Of a stretch of DNA of 64,000 nt, positions 1 through 12,100 are shown one piece after another. Under the pieces are notes generated by a model, which was not told where the DNA came from, made no database searches, and saw only the letters and a program-made list of their open reading frames with translations. The DNA is from Phallusia mammillata (Eukaryota > Chordata > Ascidiacea > Phlebobranchia > Ascidiidae): NCBI GenBank assembly GCA_003260075.1, contig QLIY01000668.1, forward strand, positions 1 through 64,000, read 5' to 3'. A program made the translations under genes and the position numbers. Within the stretch, counting starts at the first letter, position 1; every line of letters starts with the position of its first letter.

Positions 1-645
1 TTGGCAAGCAGGAGGGGGGCGGCAGTGCCCCCTCTTGCCCCTACGTGGCGGCGCCCATGGTTGTATTGTAATTTTATAAATTAACAATTTTTATCAGATC
101 ATGTATGCTTCCGATTTTAGTCTAGTTATAGTTTGCTAACCATTTATAAAATGTATACGTTGGGGAATTTATGTATTTTTTTATGCTAGTATGAGGTATT
201 TCAAACTCCTCCTCCCATTCTGTTTCAAAATTTATACTTTCCTGTTGTTTATCTTACTTTTTTGCAATTATTTCTCAACAACATTTTTTTAGCCTAAACT
301 TTGCAGTTATTGCTAGTGTAAGCACCCCCCCCCCATACAAATGTAAAATGCTTTTAATGTCAGCCCTGACTTACAGCTTCAAACTGACAATGTTTGTCTA
401 CAATGCACATGCTAGCACGCTTCTGTACAATAATGTTCTTCTCGTTTTTCGGAATGCACATTGGTTATTACAAACAGCCAGTCTATTGTTAATACGTGAT
501 AGAATACATTGTTTTATAATCAGGTAAAACAACTCGGCAAGATGGGGAAATGTATGTGCAACATTAAAGAGCCGCAATCAAAGACTCAAAGAGCCGCATG
601 CGGTTTGGCCACCCCTGCGGTATATNCTGCTAAAGGATCACTTAC
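1..645. other. Left edge: intron or spacer of the truncated ZP paralogue
   Basis: I see no coding exon here. If the gene whose first exon lies at 646-740 is intact, this stretch is its first intron and the remaining exons are beyond the left edge. A C10 run lies near 325-334. Bases 540-618 resemble the right end of the hAT-like element seen whole at 49364-49800 (shared 'agagccgc' stretches and the end GGCCACCCCTG). A single N at 626 marks a contig join. Confidence 0.5.
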
Positions 646-740
646 TGTATTTCAACAGATGAAGAGGCGCAGTCGATGTTAATGTTAGGCTGGGCCTGCG
701 CTATTCCCACCATTAGTGCGATGATCAAAATCGCCTTCAT
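646..740 (-). CDS. First exon of a second ZP-type secreted/membrane protein (partial)
   Basis: Reading from ATG at 740-738 gives a hydrophobic signal peptide (MKAILIIALMVGIAQAQ) followed by NINIDCASSSVEIQ, then a GTAAGT donor at 645. This is almost the same as the first exon of the complete ZP gene at 7736-7633 (MKVILIIALVVGIARAQ, then TIDCASSFVEIE), with the same exon phase (two bases of a codon left over). I infer a tandem paralogue whose downstream exons lie left of the window. An isolated duplicated first exon is the alternative. The conserved cysteine matches the first ZP-N cysteine of the neighbour. Confidence 0.7.
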
Positions 741-1123
741 TCTTTTTTGCTCTTTTGTCTTCACTTTTTGTTTTACTAAACAGACGAGGCAAATCAAATG
801 ATCCACTGCTATTTTATAAAGAATAACTATGTTTTAAAATGTAAAGGCTGAAGCTGCATATTAAATCTCAGCTTGTTTTTTTCAAAGTGCTTTTAACTTC
901 TTCAATAGAACCCTCAAAGCAGTTTGGCTGTCAATGCGGAAACCCATTGCATACTAATTTGAAAACACCATGAACAAAAAAAAACTTGCTTTAAGCATGA
1001 TTCCATTACATTTTAGTTCAATGTATAGTTGTAAGCTTTAACTAAAACAGGCTTCATCTAGGCTTGACTTCACACTTGACATCATTCATGCCGCGATTGC
1101 GACAATTTTCTGTCTATGTATTG

Positions 1124-1536
1124 CAGTGATTCCCAAACTTTTTCATATTTTTTTCAAAACGGCCCCTTCGCCATCATTTCGAGGGCTTGCGGTCCTTAAG
1201 CCTAAATGTGTTTTTCACACAAACGAAAGTTGATTGCAGGATTTTAGCTAGTTATGCAAAATTGCGCATAACAATCATCCAAAGACAGCATGTGACATCA
1301 CAAACAGGACAAAAACATTACGATTGTGCGCGAACAATTGCATTTTTGATAGTTGTCATTCAATAAAGGCCATTGTTTAGCAATGGAGACAGTCGATTCT
1401 CAATTCTACTTTGATTTAAACTTATTTAGTGGCACAAACTGACGCCAAATAAGATTATAGAATTACTTCAACCGCTTCGCGGTCCCCAAAAAATGGCCTC
1501 ACGGACCTCTAAAGAACCCCAGTTTGGGAACCGCTG
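1124..1536. mobile_element. hAT-like non-autonomous DNA transposon
   Basis: Ends are inverted repeats: CAGTGATTCCCAAACTTTTT at the left and AGTTTGGGAACCGCTG at the right. The 8-bp flanks atgtattg (1116-1123) and atgtatag (1537-1544) match at 7 of 8, as expected for a hAT target-site duplication. There is no transposase ORF. A truncated piece of the same family is at 42358-42423. Confidence 0.8.
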
Positions 1537-1727
1537 ATGTATAGCATCTTTTTTTGCAAACAATTGGTTTCAGGCCTGTACCTTCCGGTTCGGGGCATTT
1601 CGGGTAAAAATTTTAGGCCCACTTACAACCCAGATTCAATGGAAAAGGTTTACTCCATTGTGCATCTTTTCTGCGCTTCTATTACGTTCCTTAACCAATT
1701 ACTTGAAAAAAATCACCGATTATCTTA

Positions 1728-1974
1728 TTGGTTTACAATCCACTATAGCAAATTTTCTTGTATTTTATGGCATAACAAGCGAATTTAGATTTTTGCACAT
1801 AGTCCATATGTTTAACGACTCCTTTTTTAAACAGGCTTGATGGATTCCCCCCCCCCTTGGTTTACAATCCACTATAGCAAATTTTCTTGTATTTTATGGC
1901 ATAATAAGCGAATTTAGATTTTTGCACATAGTCCATATGTTTAAAGACTCCTTTTTTAAACAGGCTTGATGGAT
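1728..1974. repeat. Homopolymer-separated duplication (about 118 bp twice, C10 between)
   Basis: Bases 1728-1846 and 1857-1974 are nearly identical (both run from ttggtttacaatcc to caggcttgatggat) and are separated by C10. This is one example of the window-wide pattern described in the findings, and is probably two alleles left unmerged. Confidence 0.8.
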
Positions 1975-3038
1975 AAAAGATTAGGCGCGACTACGAAGCC
2001 CACCACGAAAGTTGGGGTTACGTTTTTTTGGGTATGTTATCCCTCGGGGACACTGACATTGGTTTTAACTCTAGGTCATTGTTGAAAAACTTGCAACCCA
2101 AAAAACTAGAACACTTCTACATAAATTGTCCGAATCCATGTGAAAACGAATTGCTATGATTTTGCGGTTTCAGTATCTTATTAGCGTTGCGTCTCAATTC
2201 TGTGTAGAAAACGCCCCAATTTGCAAGACTCAACTGGCTAAGGTAACATAACATGCTACTTTACAGTACTTGAACAGTATCACATAACACGATTATGTAG
2301 GAACAACCAACTGATGATTAAGGCCCTCCAATCCTTCCTGTAAAACAAAAGACAATAAAACGCAGGATCGTTCGCAATGGTTTCCGTTCTTGTACGCTGT
2401 GCGCTATGTGTATGCTTTATTATTGAAGCAGTGTAGTAACAATTTGGCAGCCACATTGTTTTTTCAGTTTCCCTAATATGAATACCTATATTTTTCGAAT
2501 CCCTAATAACAGTTGGTCCCAGGGTTTTACTTTTTATACGTGTGCATTTTCAAAGCAAAACATTTATGTGAAGAGTGTGCATTTTGTATGTTTTTGCATT
2601 ACATTACTGGCCATTCGTTTTAGTGCGACTAAAACAGCCGTCCAGCCTCAAAGTAGCACAAATTGGATTTTAAACTCCTATAAACTCGAAACATTTGCTA
2701 ACAAAAATAGCCGACAAGGTAGCTTACACGGTAACGTAACATCGCAATCTAATATTCCTACTATTGTATTGTAAGTATATTGTGCTATTGAAACTGGAGT
2801 AGCTTAGTTATTGCACTTCCTGTGTGGAATATATAAAAATTTCACAGATAAGAAATTTGTTGTCACTTATAATATATTTATCACTCGATGTGGACTTTTT
2901 AGGGTTTGAGGCATTTTCAAAGCTTTTTTCCGATTATATGCGTTTCCACAAATCGCAAAAATGTCACAACATGTTCACATACAAATCAGATTAATAGATA
3001 AGTTTAGACACAGCACAAAGTTTGGACGAATCCGAAAG

Positions 3039-6000
3039 TTAATTTTTGGCCCATTCTTGATCTTCCACGTGGGCGACTTTCTTATTTCTCACACATTTTT
3101 TGTACATAACCACCATCATAACAACCACCATAAGCGCCATTAGTGCAATGGCCAAGTAGAACAACACATCTGCCTTCTTCATGTATTCTAAAAAGCTGGG
3201 AGAAGCCTCTTGATCTTGCTGGCTGGTGTTGTGATCGTCGTTCATGACTCCCCCCCCCCCAAATTGGACCAGCACCTGGATGCTGGTTATGGTGTTGGTT
3301 GACTTTGTATGGTTTACGGTTGTTGGGCTTCTTCTGGGCAACTGCGCCATGGAAAGATGGTGCTGTGGTCGTGGAAGATGGTTTTGTTGTGGTAGTGGTG
3401 GTGGTTTTAGATGGTTCATCAGTGTTGGTTAATGGTTCATTAGTGGTTGTTGATGGTTCATGAGTAGTTGTAGATGGTTCGAAAGTGGTTGCTGATGGTT
3501 CGAAAGTGGTTGTGGATGGTTCGAAAGTGGTTGTGGATGGTTCTTGTGTAGTTGAAGCTGGTTCAGTGGTAGATGTAGACATTTCTTCGTCGTTATTTTG
3601 CTGAGGCTGACTGAGGTCCCTTGGTACGTCGGCTACTGGTTGGTTCTGCTGAGGTTCGTCACCGGCTGGTTCGAAATCTGGTAGAATACGGAAGGAAGCT
3701 GACACAATGTAATGTCCGTTTTCATCGCTCGCCTCCGTTTCTCGTTTGCGCCTTTTCTGTAAGCACAACGTGTGTTTTAAAATACTAAAGATTAAGGTTT
3801 GTGTTTTAAAATACTAAAGATTAAGGTTGTGAAATTTTTCTGAATTCAAGTTGAACATATTTCGGCTATGCGGCATCATCGGTATCTTATTGAAATTAAA
3901 CCTATTTCTGAATCAATAAGCATAAGGTGTATTATAGTCTTCATCCAGCAGGCAACGAGCTAGAAGATTCTAGTTTGGAGTTTAAAGTATACAGTATTGT
4001 GCATTAAAGTTGTGTACATGTTAACGGGTGTCATTGCGATCAAACACACACTTACTGAGCATCCCGTATGAGTTGCGGCCAAATCACAAACTTCCACTTC
4101 ACAGATCAGTGTGACGTTCCTGTCATCAAAAGCGTTAACAACCGGCATGAAAGAAAAAACGACGGTTGTGGCTTGAAGTGTGCCTAAAATTACACCCATA
4201 TCCACTGCAGCTCCAGCATCTATAAAGTCCACTTGCGAACGATCGCCAAATGCCCTTTCCAGCGATGTGGCACATCTAATGACCTGAAAAAAAGTTTTGA
4301 TGAAACGATAACAGCTAAACAATTATTAGCCTCAAGCAGTTAGACTTTTCTAAATTCCTCTGTTTTTTAAAGCCCCCAGTTGCGGTATTTTAGACATGCT
4401 GTAAATGGTTTTTACTTAAAAAACAAATTCAGTTGACATAAGTCGTTTTAACATATGTCTTGCAGTATGTAAAAACATTTGTCTGCAGTATGTAAAAACG
4501 GTAACAACGTACCTCAATTTGGAAGATATTGTTGTTGGTAATAGTCACATATATTCTATCAGCGGTCGAAATGCCACCGACAGTCGAAAGGGGGATCGAA
4601 TTGCCAGCATCTTCCCAAAGTGAAATGACTGGAGTCATTGTAGCAGCGGCCATGTCCATGGAAAAGAAATTTCTGTATGCAAAGGGTAAAGGTGAAAGCT
4701 CAGGGCACAGATTGAAAACTAAACTTTTGAGTTGAAGTTGAAACTTTTATTCGCTTAGTGAGTTATGGCAATACAATAGCACCGAAACAATCACCAAGCC
4801 GGAAATAACCGCAAGTATCCCACTGAATTTTCCTACACTCTTATTTGGGATTTTTACCAGAAAAAGCGTCGTAAGTTATACCCCTATAATGCCAGTGATT
4901 TTTACAACTTTTCCAAGCGTGCCGAGATATATTCGCTTTTTTGAGGTTGAAACATTCTTTGTTGTTTTAAGATGCGGGCGTGCATGACAATGTTTAAAGC
5001 TATTTTTACCGCTTTTTGTGTGTAAGGATAAAAAAACGATTTAGATTATAAGTGATTTTACTTACGGCAGATAGGTTGTAATTGGACCGGTTGTTACTTC
5101 GTAGGTGTCACTGTAAATGCATTCAAAGGTGAAGTAATGACGGACATCTCTTTCCACGATGCTGTCATGCATAGTGAGTAGGACTCCTCGGTAAGTGTAT
5201 GTGATTTGTCCTCCTGTTTGCTAAAAACGCAACATACACAATTTTGTATCGTGTAGCCGTACATTTAGCTGGCCGGTAGGTGGCGCAAAGCAATCATAGT
5301 CCGTATCATACATATTCGTGTTTATGTTGCAAAACGTTGACGGCAATAGATATTTCAACGCCCAAACCCTTAACGGTTTTGGATAGTGAACCCTTAGAGA
5401 AGAGGCCTGTTTTTAAAGGGTTTAATATGCCTCAAACAGATTACAAAAGGTAATTAACCAAGCGTAAATCGGACCACAAGTTCTCTACATACGCCAGTCC
5501 TCTGAAAGTTATGCTTTTATTTATATCGGACCAACTTGCAATGTAAATGTTACAAAAATAAGATGCACGTCGATGACAAGCGAGTATTCTTTCTAAATAC
5601 AGTGTTGTTGTCAGCCATATTTTATATACTGTCCTTGTTCAACCGCCAAATATAAACAAGACATCCGACGTTTTGACATCTTATACTGGGCGTCTTTACC
5701 AGGGTACTGTCAGCTACCCAGCAAAGTTGTTTATAAACGGTTATAAACAAAACGGAAATGTATGAGTGTTCTGTCTGTTTGTGTGTGTCATCTTCTTACT
5801 TTTTAACCTGCGAGCAAAGTTTGTTTGTGTGGCTTGTTTTTCTATTGATACCATGCAACCCCTCTTCTAGCCCCCATAGGCACTTTGACTTTATTTGTTA
5901 AATGACATTGAAAAGAAAAAATCAGCTACTAATATTCGGTTGTTATGCCAATTGCACTTTATACATAAAAAGTTAAACCAACCGCAGTTGCAAAAGCACA

Positions 6001-7736
6001 CTCTTGGAAGTTGTTAAACGTTGCCGAAAGATAGTCTCCGGTATCAGAAGTGCTACAAGGGGTAACTGGTGGATTCTGACTAAAAACTGCTCCCAAATCA
6101 TCCGTAGGCTTTAGGAAGAACACCGACCTTACTGGCATAAGAACGAGATCGTCCAAAAACATCTCACTAAATCTGTAAAATAAAACAAAGTGAAGTTGGA
6201 ACTTAAGCGCAGAACCACTCACAAAACAGATGGAGCTACTTATCTAAACGTGCGGCTGACATGAGTTATGGTGTACGTAGATTTTTCCACAAAACTCATA
6301 TTAGACATAGTTTGCTAGCGCCGTTAGGTGGCGTAAAGAGAACATGTTTTTTAAGACAGAGAAGTTTTTTAGTCGTTTTTGTTGTTACATTTATGATAAA
6401 ACCGAGCCCAAACCTCAGTAGTCCTAAAGGTGAGCATTTCAACAGAGTATTTCTTTTAAATGGACAAATGTTTTTGTGCCAACTATCGATATTTAGCAAG
6501 CTTTGTCTTGTTTCAGTTTTGTTGCGTTTATTTCGCTTAGTGAACGGAATCATAAGACACAAAAGCACTAACGCAATCACCAAGCCGGAAATAGCTGCGC
6601 AACGGTAAAACCTCTCATGTATTTTCGCACCAAGCTATGTACATTGGTGCTGTCTCGCGGATCAAACCATCCCTTTGTTCCTGTGTTTTGCAGATGTATT
6701 TAGGTACACATCGAAACAATGGCCTAATGTTTCATGTAAATATATCTAACAACTGCTGGCGGTACAGTTTATACAGCATGTATCTAGTATTGCCTTATAT
6801 CTGATGCGACGGATCTTATAATATGCATAATACGTTCAGTGAAATAATTGTGCATAGGATTTCTTTCTTAAGTGCACAAGCACGGTTATAAAAATCCTAA
6901 CCAAAAACAAACAAGCCGATAGCCTATATTGCTATGAAAACATAACGTTTCGACAGCAACTTGTGTCATTCACAAATGAATGAATGTAAAAACCAAGAAG
7001 CCGATATAGCCTATATTGGCATGAAAACATTACGTTTCGACAGCAACTTGTGTCATTCACAAATGAATGAATGTAATAACCAAGAAGCAAGTAAATAACA
7101 GTAAAAGAAGTAAAAACGGCGAAAACAAACGCGAATGGCAAGTAAAAAACGTGAAGATAACAGCGATAAAAGATCTTTTTTACTGCTTTTACAGGTTTTT
7201 ACTTGCTTCTTGTTTTTTTGCATTCATTTTACGAAATTCAAATACTATATCTCGTTATGTTAAACTAATAAACCAACCAAATAACGTATTGATCATCTAG
7301 GCCAGGGGTTCTTAACCTGGGGTGCACGCACCCCCAAGGGGTGCGAGAACTCTTCCTAGGGGGTGCGGGGATGCTGAATCATTAAGGTTGGTAAGGTCTA
7401 TTCTATTTAAGCAATTACAGAAGGGGGAGCGAAGATTGGTTAGTGATTTGAAAGGGGGTGCGAAAATTGGTTGGTGATTTGAAAGGGGTGCAGCAAGGAA
7501 AAAAGGTTAAGAACCACTGATCTAGGCCGTTATAAACACCAATTGAGCTTATCGTGTATATGGGGATTAAAAAAGTCTCCAACATTTAGGAGTGATTAAA
7601 TTTCTACAAAAAGGCTATGTTGGTTTACTTACTCTATTTCAACAAATGATGAAGCACAGTCGATTGTGATGTTAGGTGTAGGAACTTGGGCTCGCGCTAT
7701 TCCCACCACCAGCGCGATGATCAAAATCACCTTCAT
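3039..7736 (-). CDS. ZP-domain type I membrane protein, six exons (frame broken once by a homopolymer)
   Basis: Exons on the minus strand: 7736-7633, 6172-5983, 5220-5066, 4672-4513, 4283-4056, 3756-3039. Phases agree at every junction, giving about 517 residues. Order: signal peptide (1-17, MKVILIIALVVGIARAQ); ZP-N with cysteines in TIDCASS, TPCSTS, QECAFA and FECIYS; ZP-C with RCATS, LICEVEVCD and TGCS; a furin-type site KRRKRE directly after the ZP domain; an acidic linker; degenerate EPSTTTF-like Thr/Pro/Glu repeats (mucin-like); one membrane helix (VLFYLAIALMALMVVVMMVVM); a short basic tail ending EWAKN. This is the usual layout of ZP proteins, which are cleaved near the membrane and polymerise into coats or matrices. 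In the last exon an 11-base C run (3250-3260) shifts the frame; ten bases would restore it, so I treat it as a sequencing or assembly error. I cannot say which ZP family member it is. Confidence 0.85.
3250..3260 (-). other. Frame-shifting homopolymer in the ZP gene
   Basis: C11 on plus (G11 in the coding strand, a glycine run). Upstream the frame encodes the Thr-rich repeats and reads into a different C-terminus. Downstream the frame carrying the membrane helix is off by one. One base fewer joins the two cleanly. Confidence 0.75.
3771..3827. repeat. 28-bp tandem duplication in the last ZP intron
   Basis: The unit tgtgttttaaaatactaaag plus attaaggt is present twice in a row, immediately next to the splice acceptor of the last ZP exon. 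There is no homopolymer between the copies, so this looks like an ordinary tandem duplication. Confidence 0.8.
6913..7084. repeat. Two tandem copies of an 85-bp unit
   Basis: Units start at 6913 and 6998 (aagccgat..., ...catt/cata acgtttcgacagcaac..., ending near gaatgaatgtaa). They sit in the first intron of the ZP gene. There is no homopolymer between them, in contrast to the artefactual duplications elsewhere. Confidence 0.8.
7303..7519. mobile_element. hAT-like non-autonomous element with perfect 8-bp TSD
   Basis: Left end CAGGGGTTCTTAACCT, right end AGGTTAAGAACCACTG, flanked by identical atctaggc at 7295-7302 and 7520-7527. The interior is rich in GGGGGTGCG-type repeats. The same family, inverted, is found near 58.39-58.57 kb. 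It lies in intron 1 of the ZP gene. Confidence 0.9.
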
Positions 7737-7979
7737 TTTTCTTCCTTTTTTGAGTCTTCTGTATTGATCTCTATTGTTTTTTAACGCTAATTTTCCTGAT
7801 AAGGTACACAAAGAAAAAAATGAAAACCAAAATTGCGTTTTTTGGAAGTTTAAATGCAGGATTGCTCATTTATAAATCTGAAAGCTTTTGCCATACTCTC
7901 TTGCTATAGGAATTTCAGTGAAACCGTTTAAATAATTCTTTGATTTGTGTCTACCGTTACCGCATTTAACATTTGACAC

Positions 7980-7981
<2 letters not shown>

Positions 7982-8044
<63 letters not shown>
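7982..8044. repeat. C63 homopolymer
   Basis: Sixty-three consecutive C on plus. The length is unlikely to be reliable, and any poly-proline reading frame across it is spurious. Confidence 0.95.
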
Positions 8045-8045
<1 letters not shown>

Positions 8046-8882
8046 CTACACACTGCATATAATCGAGCTAACTAACCAGGATAGCTACCTTGCTGCCGAT
8101 ACACACGAAAATGGTAATAAGGTTTAATAAATGCGGAACAAATCAAATGATGATTAACACACACCCTATTTCCTGAAAAACAATAGATCATCACATGCAG
8201 CCCACTTTACCGCGAGGTCCGTTATCATAAGTCTCTTGTACGTGTGGTCAGTACAAACAAAACTGCAGCAGCTTGTTCCGAACGCAACTCCTTTTTTAAG
8301 CAATTTTCTTTCGTTTAAAATATGCCATGAAAATGATTATATTGCACTTTTCATCGGGAATGTTTATTGCCAAAAATATATACCCTAAATCAGTGACCTG
8401 TCAATACCTTGGATGCTATTTGACACATGAAAAAAGGAAATAATAGCTTGTTCACTACAGTTTTACAAGTTTAATATGATCTAATCTGAAATGTTTTTAA
8501 ATTATTATGGCGTTGACCAAGTTCTCTTTTTAACAGCGCCCGCACAAATTTAACTTCAACATTTTATTGCATGCCACAATATGAACTCCAACATGGCGAA
8601 CGAACAAAACGCTCATGAACTACAAGACTAAAACGTTGTAAGTTTCCTGAACAAACAAATTTTTGCACCAAAGCTTGTGAAAGTAAAATCAGCTGATGCG
8701 GTAAACAATGACGTCACCGCGCAAAGTCCCGCCAGTAAACGACCGTGAAATGTCTCAAATTTTAAAATTTTTGGGATTGTATCGATTATTAGTATGGCAC
8801 CATGGCACTATGGCGTAAACGGCGGTTATTTTAAAAAGGTAATTGGAAAATCATTATATTCCCACGCAAGCTTCTAAACGTG

Positions 8883-8884
<2 letters not shown>

Positions 8885-8966
<82 letters not shown>
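8885..8966. repeat. C82 homopolymer
   Basis: About 82 consecutive C on plus, 225 bases upstream of the OSBPL1A start codon. It probably marks an assembly defect in the promoter region. Confidence 0.95.
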
Positions 8967-8970
<4 letters not shown>

Positions 8971-9120
8971 AGTCAGTAAGATTGTGTAGGTTTTTTGGTT
9001 ATGTGTTAATCAAGTAAGCTATGTAGTATTTGTTTTGGAAGGGTTGAAGCAATTAGCTTAAAAATCGTAAAAAAGAAACACATTTTTGGTAGAGTTCTCA
9101 GTTCTCTACTGTCAATTTTG

Positions 9121-9130
9121 TTTTTTTAGG
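9121..9130 (+). promoter_or_regulatory. Candidate splice acceptor in the OSBPL1A 5' leader
   Basis: The sequence ttttgtttttttag then gatttt lies about 62 bases before the ATG at 9192. It could end a 5'-UTR intron or, if this is a tunicate, receive a spliced leader. The sequence cannot separate these. Confidence 0.35.
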
Positions 9131-9191
9131 ATTTTATTTTTTTTATTTTTATACCTGTGTTACTTTTAATGGTATTCCAAACTGTTCTAAC

Positions 9192-12100
9192 ATGTCTGAA
9201 ACGCAAGAGGAAAAACTGCTTTATTTTGCTCGGCATGGTGAACTTAACGAAGTTGCGAAATTATGCGAAGAATCTCAAGACTTGAACCTAAACTACAAAG
9301 GTGCAATTTTTAATTTGTCTGAAAATTACAAAAGATTAATTAAATAGGACTGGAAATAAAGTACTATTTTCACTTATTGTTACTTTACTTTTACTTGTAT
9401 AATTTTTTTACTAAAAACATTCACAAAAATGCAACTATTAGTTGTGTTTTTTTAGTGATACAATTCTCTATTTTTCTTAAGGTGAATCAAAGAGCACCAA
9501 GTCATGGTCCGCACTGCACCTAGCCAGTTACTTTGGTCATTATGGTGTGGTTGAGGTGTTGCTAAAAAGTGGGGCTGACCCAAATGTGTTGAATGACACT
9601 GGAGACACAGCATTACATAAGGCAGCTCACACTAATAGAGAGGTTTGCTTTGTTTTTGTAGCATAATGGGAATTGCAGTACCTTTGCTTAATAAATGCTT
9701 TAGCAATATTGACAAGGGCATAATTTGGCGGTCTAACTACTGTGGGCAAATCATAGGGCTGATACAATTATCTGAAATCTGATTAAGAATCTGGGCAAGT
9801 TTTGCACAACTGGGGCAGCAAACTGTTTGTCAATGGGTAGCTACCCAGTTCACAGCACAAGGTGTTGTTGTATTGTCTGAAAGGATGCTCTGTAGCATTC
9901 ATCATCACCTGCACATAAAGTCAGACAAGCACAAGCTAAAAGTTTGACTTTGGCCTTAGGTGCATGTGAACTAGATGGTCAAATTCTGTGGCCTTATTTT
10001 GGCAAGGGCTTTGGACACCCTGTTAGTTAATTTGTTAAAGCAACTGGTTAAATATTATAAATGGCTTTGGACACAGTTATTGTTGTGGTGTCCATTTTTT
10101 GAATCGGTTTTAGTGGACCTCTTGAAAAACTTTCATGCTGCAAAAACGCTGTGTAAGCCATTAGCTACTAACAGTTTTGGTTTAGTAATAGCATTCGCTC
10201 TTCTTCCTATCTTATGCAAAATTTAGGTAAACACAAATGCCAAGGCAAAGGTTTGCTTAGTACATAAACTTTCCCAAAGTGTCATATAAAAAATATTATT
10301 TATTGTGGACAAGGTCATAAATCCTGGTAAATTTATTCTTGGAATCTTTCTTTGTTCTGTTGCCATTGTCTTGATCAGGGGTCACCAAACTACGGCCCGC
10401 GGGCCGGATCCGGCCCACGAGGTCATTTCATCCGGCCCGCGACCACATCTTTGGTTTGCCAAATTGCATTAATAACTTTGTAACATTAAAAGTTAATCTC
10501 CTCCTTCCAAAAGTTTTCCTGTGGCGATATTCAGAATTGATATTACCGAGTTTCATAGGATTATAACGCCCAAGATTGATCCAAAGCCAGTTTGTTACGT
10601 CACAGACAAGACTACAAGTGTTAATTGTGCGCAAACAATTGCCTTCTTGTGGCATAATGTACAAGCACTGCTCGTAAGATGAGATTAACTATGCAGTTTA
10701 ACAGTCGCATGACCAGTTTTTGAATGGGATTGTAGAAAGACCATATCTTGGCGCACCTAACAAATTGCCTCACGGGCTAAGTTTGGAAAGATGGCGCTAG
10801 GGCATGTAAACTATGCGGCCCACGCGAATCATTATTAGCACTCATCCGGCCCGCAGTGAAAAAAGTTTGGTGACCCCTGCTCTAAACTATACTTTATTAA
10901 GGTAATGGCACTTGTGACGGTAATAAGGTTTATGAAGAATGTATTGATGCGTGTGAAGCCGAGAAGAGTTGTGATGACATAAACGGAAACGTGGTAGGTT
11001 TAAAATGTGGATTTTNAATTAGAAAAGGCATTAAAAATAGAAAAATCTTATAGTTCCTCCGCACACACAATCAATCCTCTACAGAAAGCCCAACAGACTA
11101 AACTAACTGAACACGCAATGAAAGATAAGAAACGCATGAAAGTAAAACCGTAAAACCGTAAAAGGCGGAGAAAAAACACAAGTTGGAAAAGGTCGATGAC
11201 AAAGTATGACTGGAAAGCAACTCTTTTTGAAGGTTATTAGCATTCTGAACAGCAAAATGCTGTTAATATGTAACAACTTATTTATGGTAACACAATACAC
11301 AATGAACTACAATTGTGCATTGTTGTTTGCATAATCTTGTAAAATTGCAGTCTTATTACAATCCAATACTTGCATGATATTTAAAATAGTATTACAAGTT
11401 TATTTGCAAAAACTATGCATATTTTTATACATATGAAACAAATATTTCTTAAAGCTGACAAAACTGTTAAACTCAAGTTGTTTTTTACTGTTACAAAAGA
11501 TGTTTTTTTCAGGATATTGTTCATTGTTTACTTCAAAATGGTGCTGATGCTTCAATGACAAATGAAGAAAATAAAAAACCTCATCAGATCGCATTAAACA
11601 TCAACATTAAAAATTTGCTAGAAGGTGCGGTTTGTGTTACTTGTGTTGTGTTTTTTTGTTTTAAACAGGGAAAATTAAATGTAAATTGCCAATAAAATGG
11701 GACATTTAAACATGTTCATGTCATCATCCTCCAGTGCCATGTCTGAACCAGGCTTCGACTGCCATGAAACACTGATTTTTTCCAGATGTGACTATTTCTT
11801 GCTGTTTCGAAAAAGTTACATGTTTTGATGTCTAGAAAGCTCTCCAGTTGATTACTAAGCATTTTTCTTTGTCGTCCAGCGTAACATTTTCCAATTATCT
11901 GGCCACACGAGTTTATGTTCATGTATAATATCCAAATAGTATGTTAAGGGGGGGGGGAATTTCTTGCTGTTCCGAAAAAGTTACGTGCTTTGATATCTAG
12001 AAAGCTCTCCAGTTAATTACTAAGCATTTTTCTTTGTCGTCCAGCGTAACATTTTCCAATTATTTGGCCACACGAGTTTATGTTCATGTATAATATCCAA

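Larger units (their letters stand above)
741..3038. other. Spacer between two ZP-type genes
   Basis: No convincing gene. It holds one hAT-like element (1124-1536) and one homopolymer-separated duplication (1728-1846 and 1857-1974). The rest is AT-rich sequence in which I recognise nothing. It would contain the promoter of the left ZP copy and the 3' end of the right one. Confidence 0.6.
7737..9191. promoter_or_regulatory. Divergent intergenic region between the ZP gene and OSBPL1A
   Basis: The two genes are transcribed away from each other, so both promoters should lie here. No TATA box or clear initiator stands out. Most notable are two very long C homopolymers. A TGACGTCA octamer occurs at about 8710. 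Confidence 0.5.

Noticed and set aside
6261-6608. 115-codon frame on plus and 95-codon frame on minus over the same bases
   Set aside because: Lies in intron 1 of the ZP gene, no similarity seen. A stretch near 6530-6600 resembles 4745-4810, indicating a dispersed repeat and not a gene.
7945-8127. Reading frame with a long poly-proline stretch
   Set aside because: It is produced by the C63 homopolymer, with no splice context or similarity. The same applies to poly-Gly/Pro frames at 49380-49685 and 56477-56723.
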